Assembly: GCA_001465935.1 (NCBI GenBank)
Contig: LNKV01000005.1
Span: forward strand, 1,419,443 to 1,436,653
Reading direction: 5' to 3'
Length of the DNA stretch: 17,211 bases
Source: Clarireedia homoeocarpa
Lineage: Eukaryota; Ascomycota; Leotiomycetes; Helotiales; Rutstroemiaceae
The position numbers and the translations under genes were made by a program. The notes beneath the pieces are model-generated. The model was not told the origin of the DNA. It saw only the letters and a program-made list of their open reading frames with translations, and did no database searches. How positions within the stretch are numbered: the stretch's first letter is position 1; each line of letters starts with the position of its first letter. Below, in pieces: positions 17,074-17,211 of this stretch.

Positions 17074-17156
17074 GGAAAGCTCAGAAAGAGAGAAAGGGCA
17101 AGACGAAGATAGAGAGAAGGATCACTACGGAAGAGTATTTAGCATTTATATAGTTA

Positions 17157-17211
17157 TCGGTTTACCGCTTTCCTAAACGAGTGGGTTGTATAAGTAGATT
17201 GTGTGAATAGC
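17157..17211 (+). repeat. start of a third tandem unit, cut by window edge
   Basis: The last 55 bases equal the first 55 bases of both complete units (3149-3203 and 10153-10207). The array therefore continues past the window by at least a partial third unit. The preceding 17074-17156 is the DUF6601 3' flank. Confidence 0.9.

Larger units (their letters stand above)
10153..17156 (+). repeat. 7,004-bp direct tandem unit, copy 2
   Basis: Head-to-tail duplicate of 3149-10152 with no difference found by eye and identical translations of every open frame. The shared premature stop and shared introns show that the copies have not diverged since duplication, or that they are the same sequence assembled twice. 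Confidence 0.97.

Overview
The window looks like an accessory, NLR-rich stretch of a filamentous ascomycete (Pezizomycotina) genome. Short spliceosomal introns of about 41-83 nt have GT(A/R)-type donors and CTAA(C/T)-like branch points. The protein families are fungal: NACHT-WD40 and hydrolase-NACHT-ankyrin NLRs of the heterokaryon-incompatibility type, a DUF6601 membrane protein, and a DUF3435 recombinase relic. Genes are sparse, the spacers are AT-rich, and repeats occur at every scale. The species cannot be named from the sequence alone.

Layout. (1) 1-900: the 3' end of a WD40-repeat gene, almost certainly the sensor end of a NACHT-WD40 NLR, cut by the window edge; three of its repeats are identical at the DNA level. 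(2) 901-3148: gene-free, eroded DNA with a TC microsatellite, a candidate solo LTR with a palindrome cluster, and a broken minus-strand DUF3435 tyrosine-recombinase-like gene. (3) 3149-10152 and 10153-17156: two head-to-tail copies of a 7,004-bp unit, with no difference found by eye or between their conceptual translations. The first 55 bp of a third unit start run off the right edge at 17157-17211.

Each unit holds, in order: an AT-rich spacer with two tRNA-Lys-like 5' fragments; a possible 49-codon minus-strand gene; a four-exon minus-strand NLR gene (N-terminal hydrophobic segment, alpha/beta-hydrolase, NACHT ATPase, ankyrin repeats); a 398-bp divergent promoter region; and a two-exon plus-strand DUF6601 gene. 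I rebuilt the NLR by joining four open segments across three introns of 46, 83 and 50 nt. All phases agree and give 1,136 residues. An amber codon inside the ankyrin array removes what looks like the last 59 residues of an ancestral protein, and both copies carry it.

The hydrolase-NACHT-ankyrin protein fits the fungal NLR plan: N-terminal effector or enzyme, central oligomerising ATPase, and a repeat sensor that changes quickly by repeat recombination. The DUF6601 gene starts 398 bp away in the opposite direction and has been duplicated together with the NLR. A co-regulated NLR/membrane-protein pair is therefore a reasonable hypothesis, but it is inference. The perfect tandem duplication is either very recent, maintained by conversion, or an assembly artefact; it is the first thing to verify.
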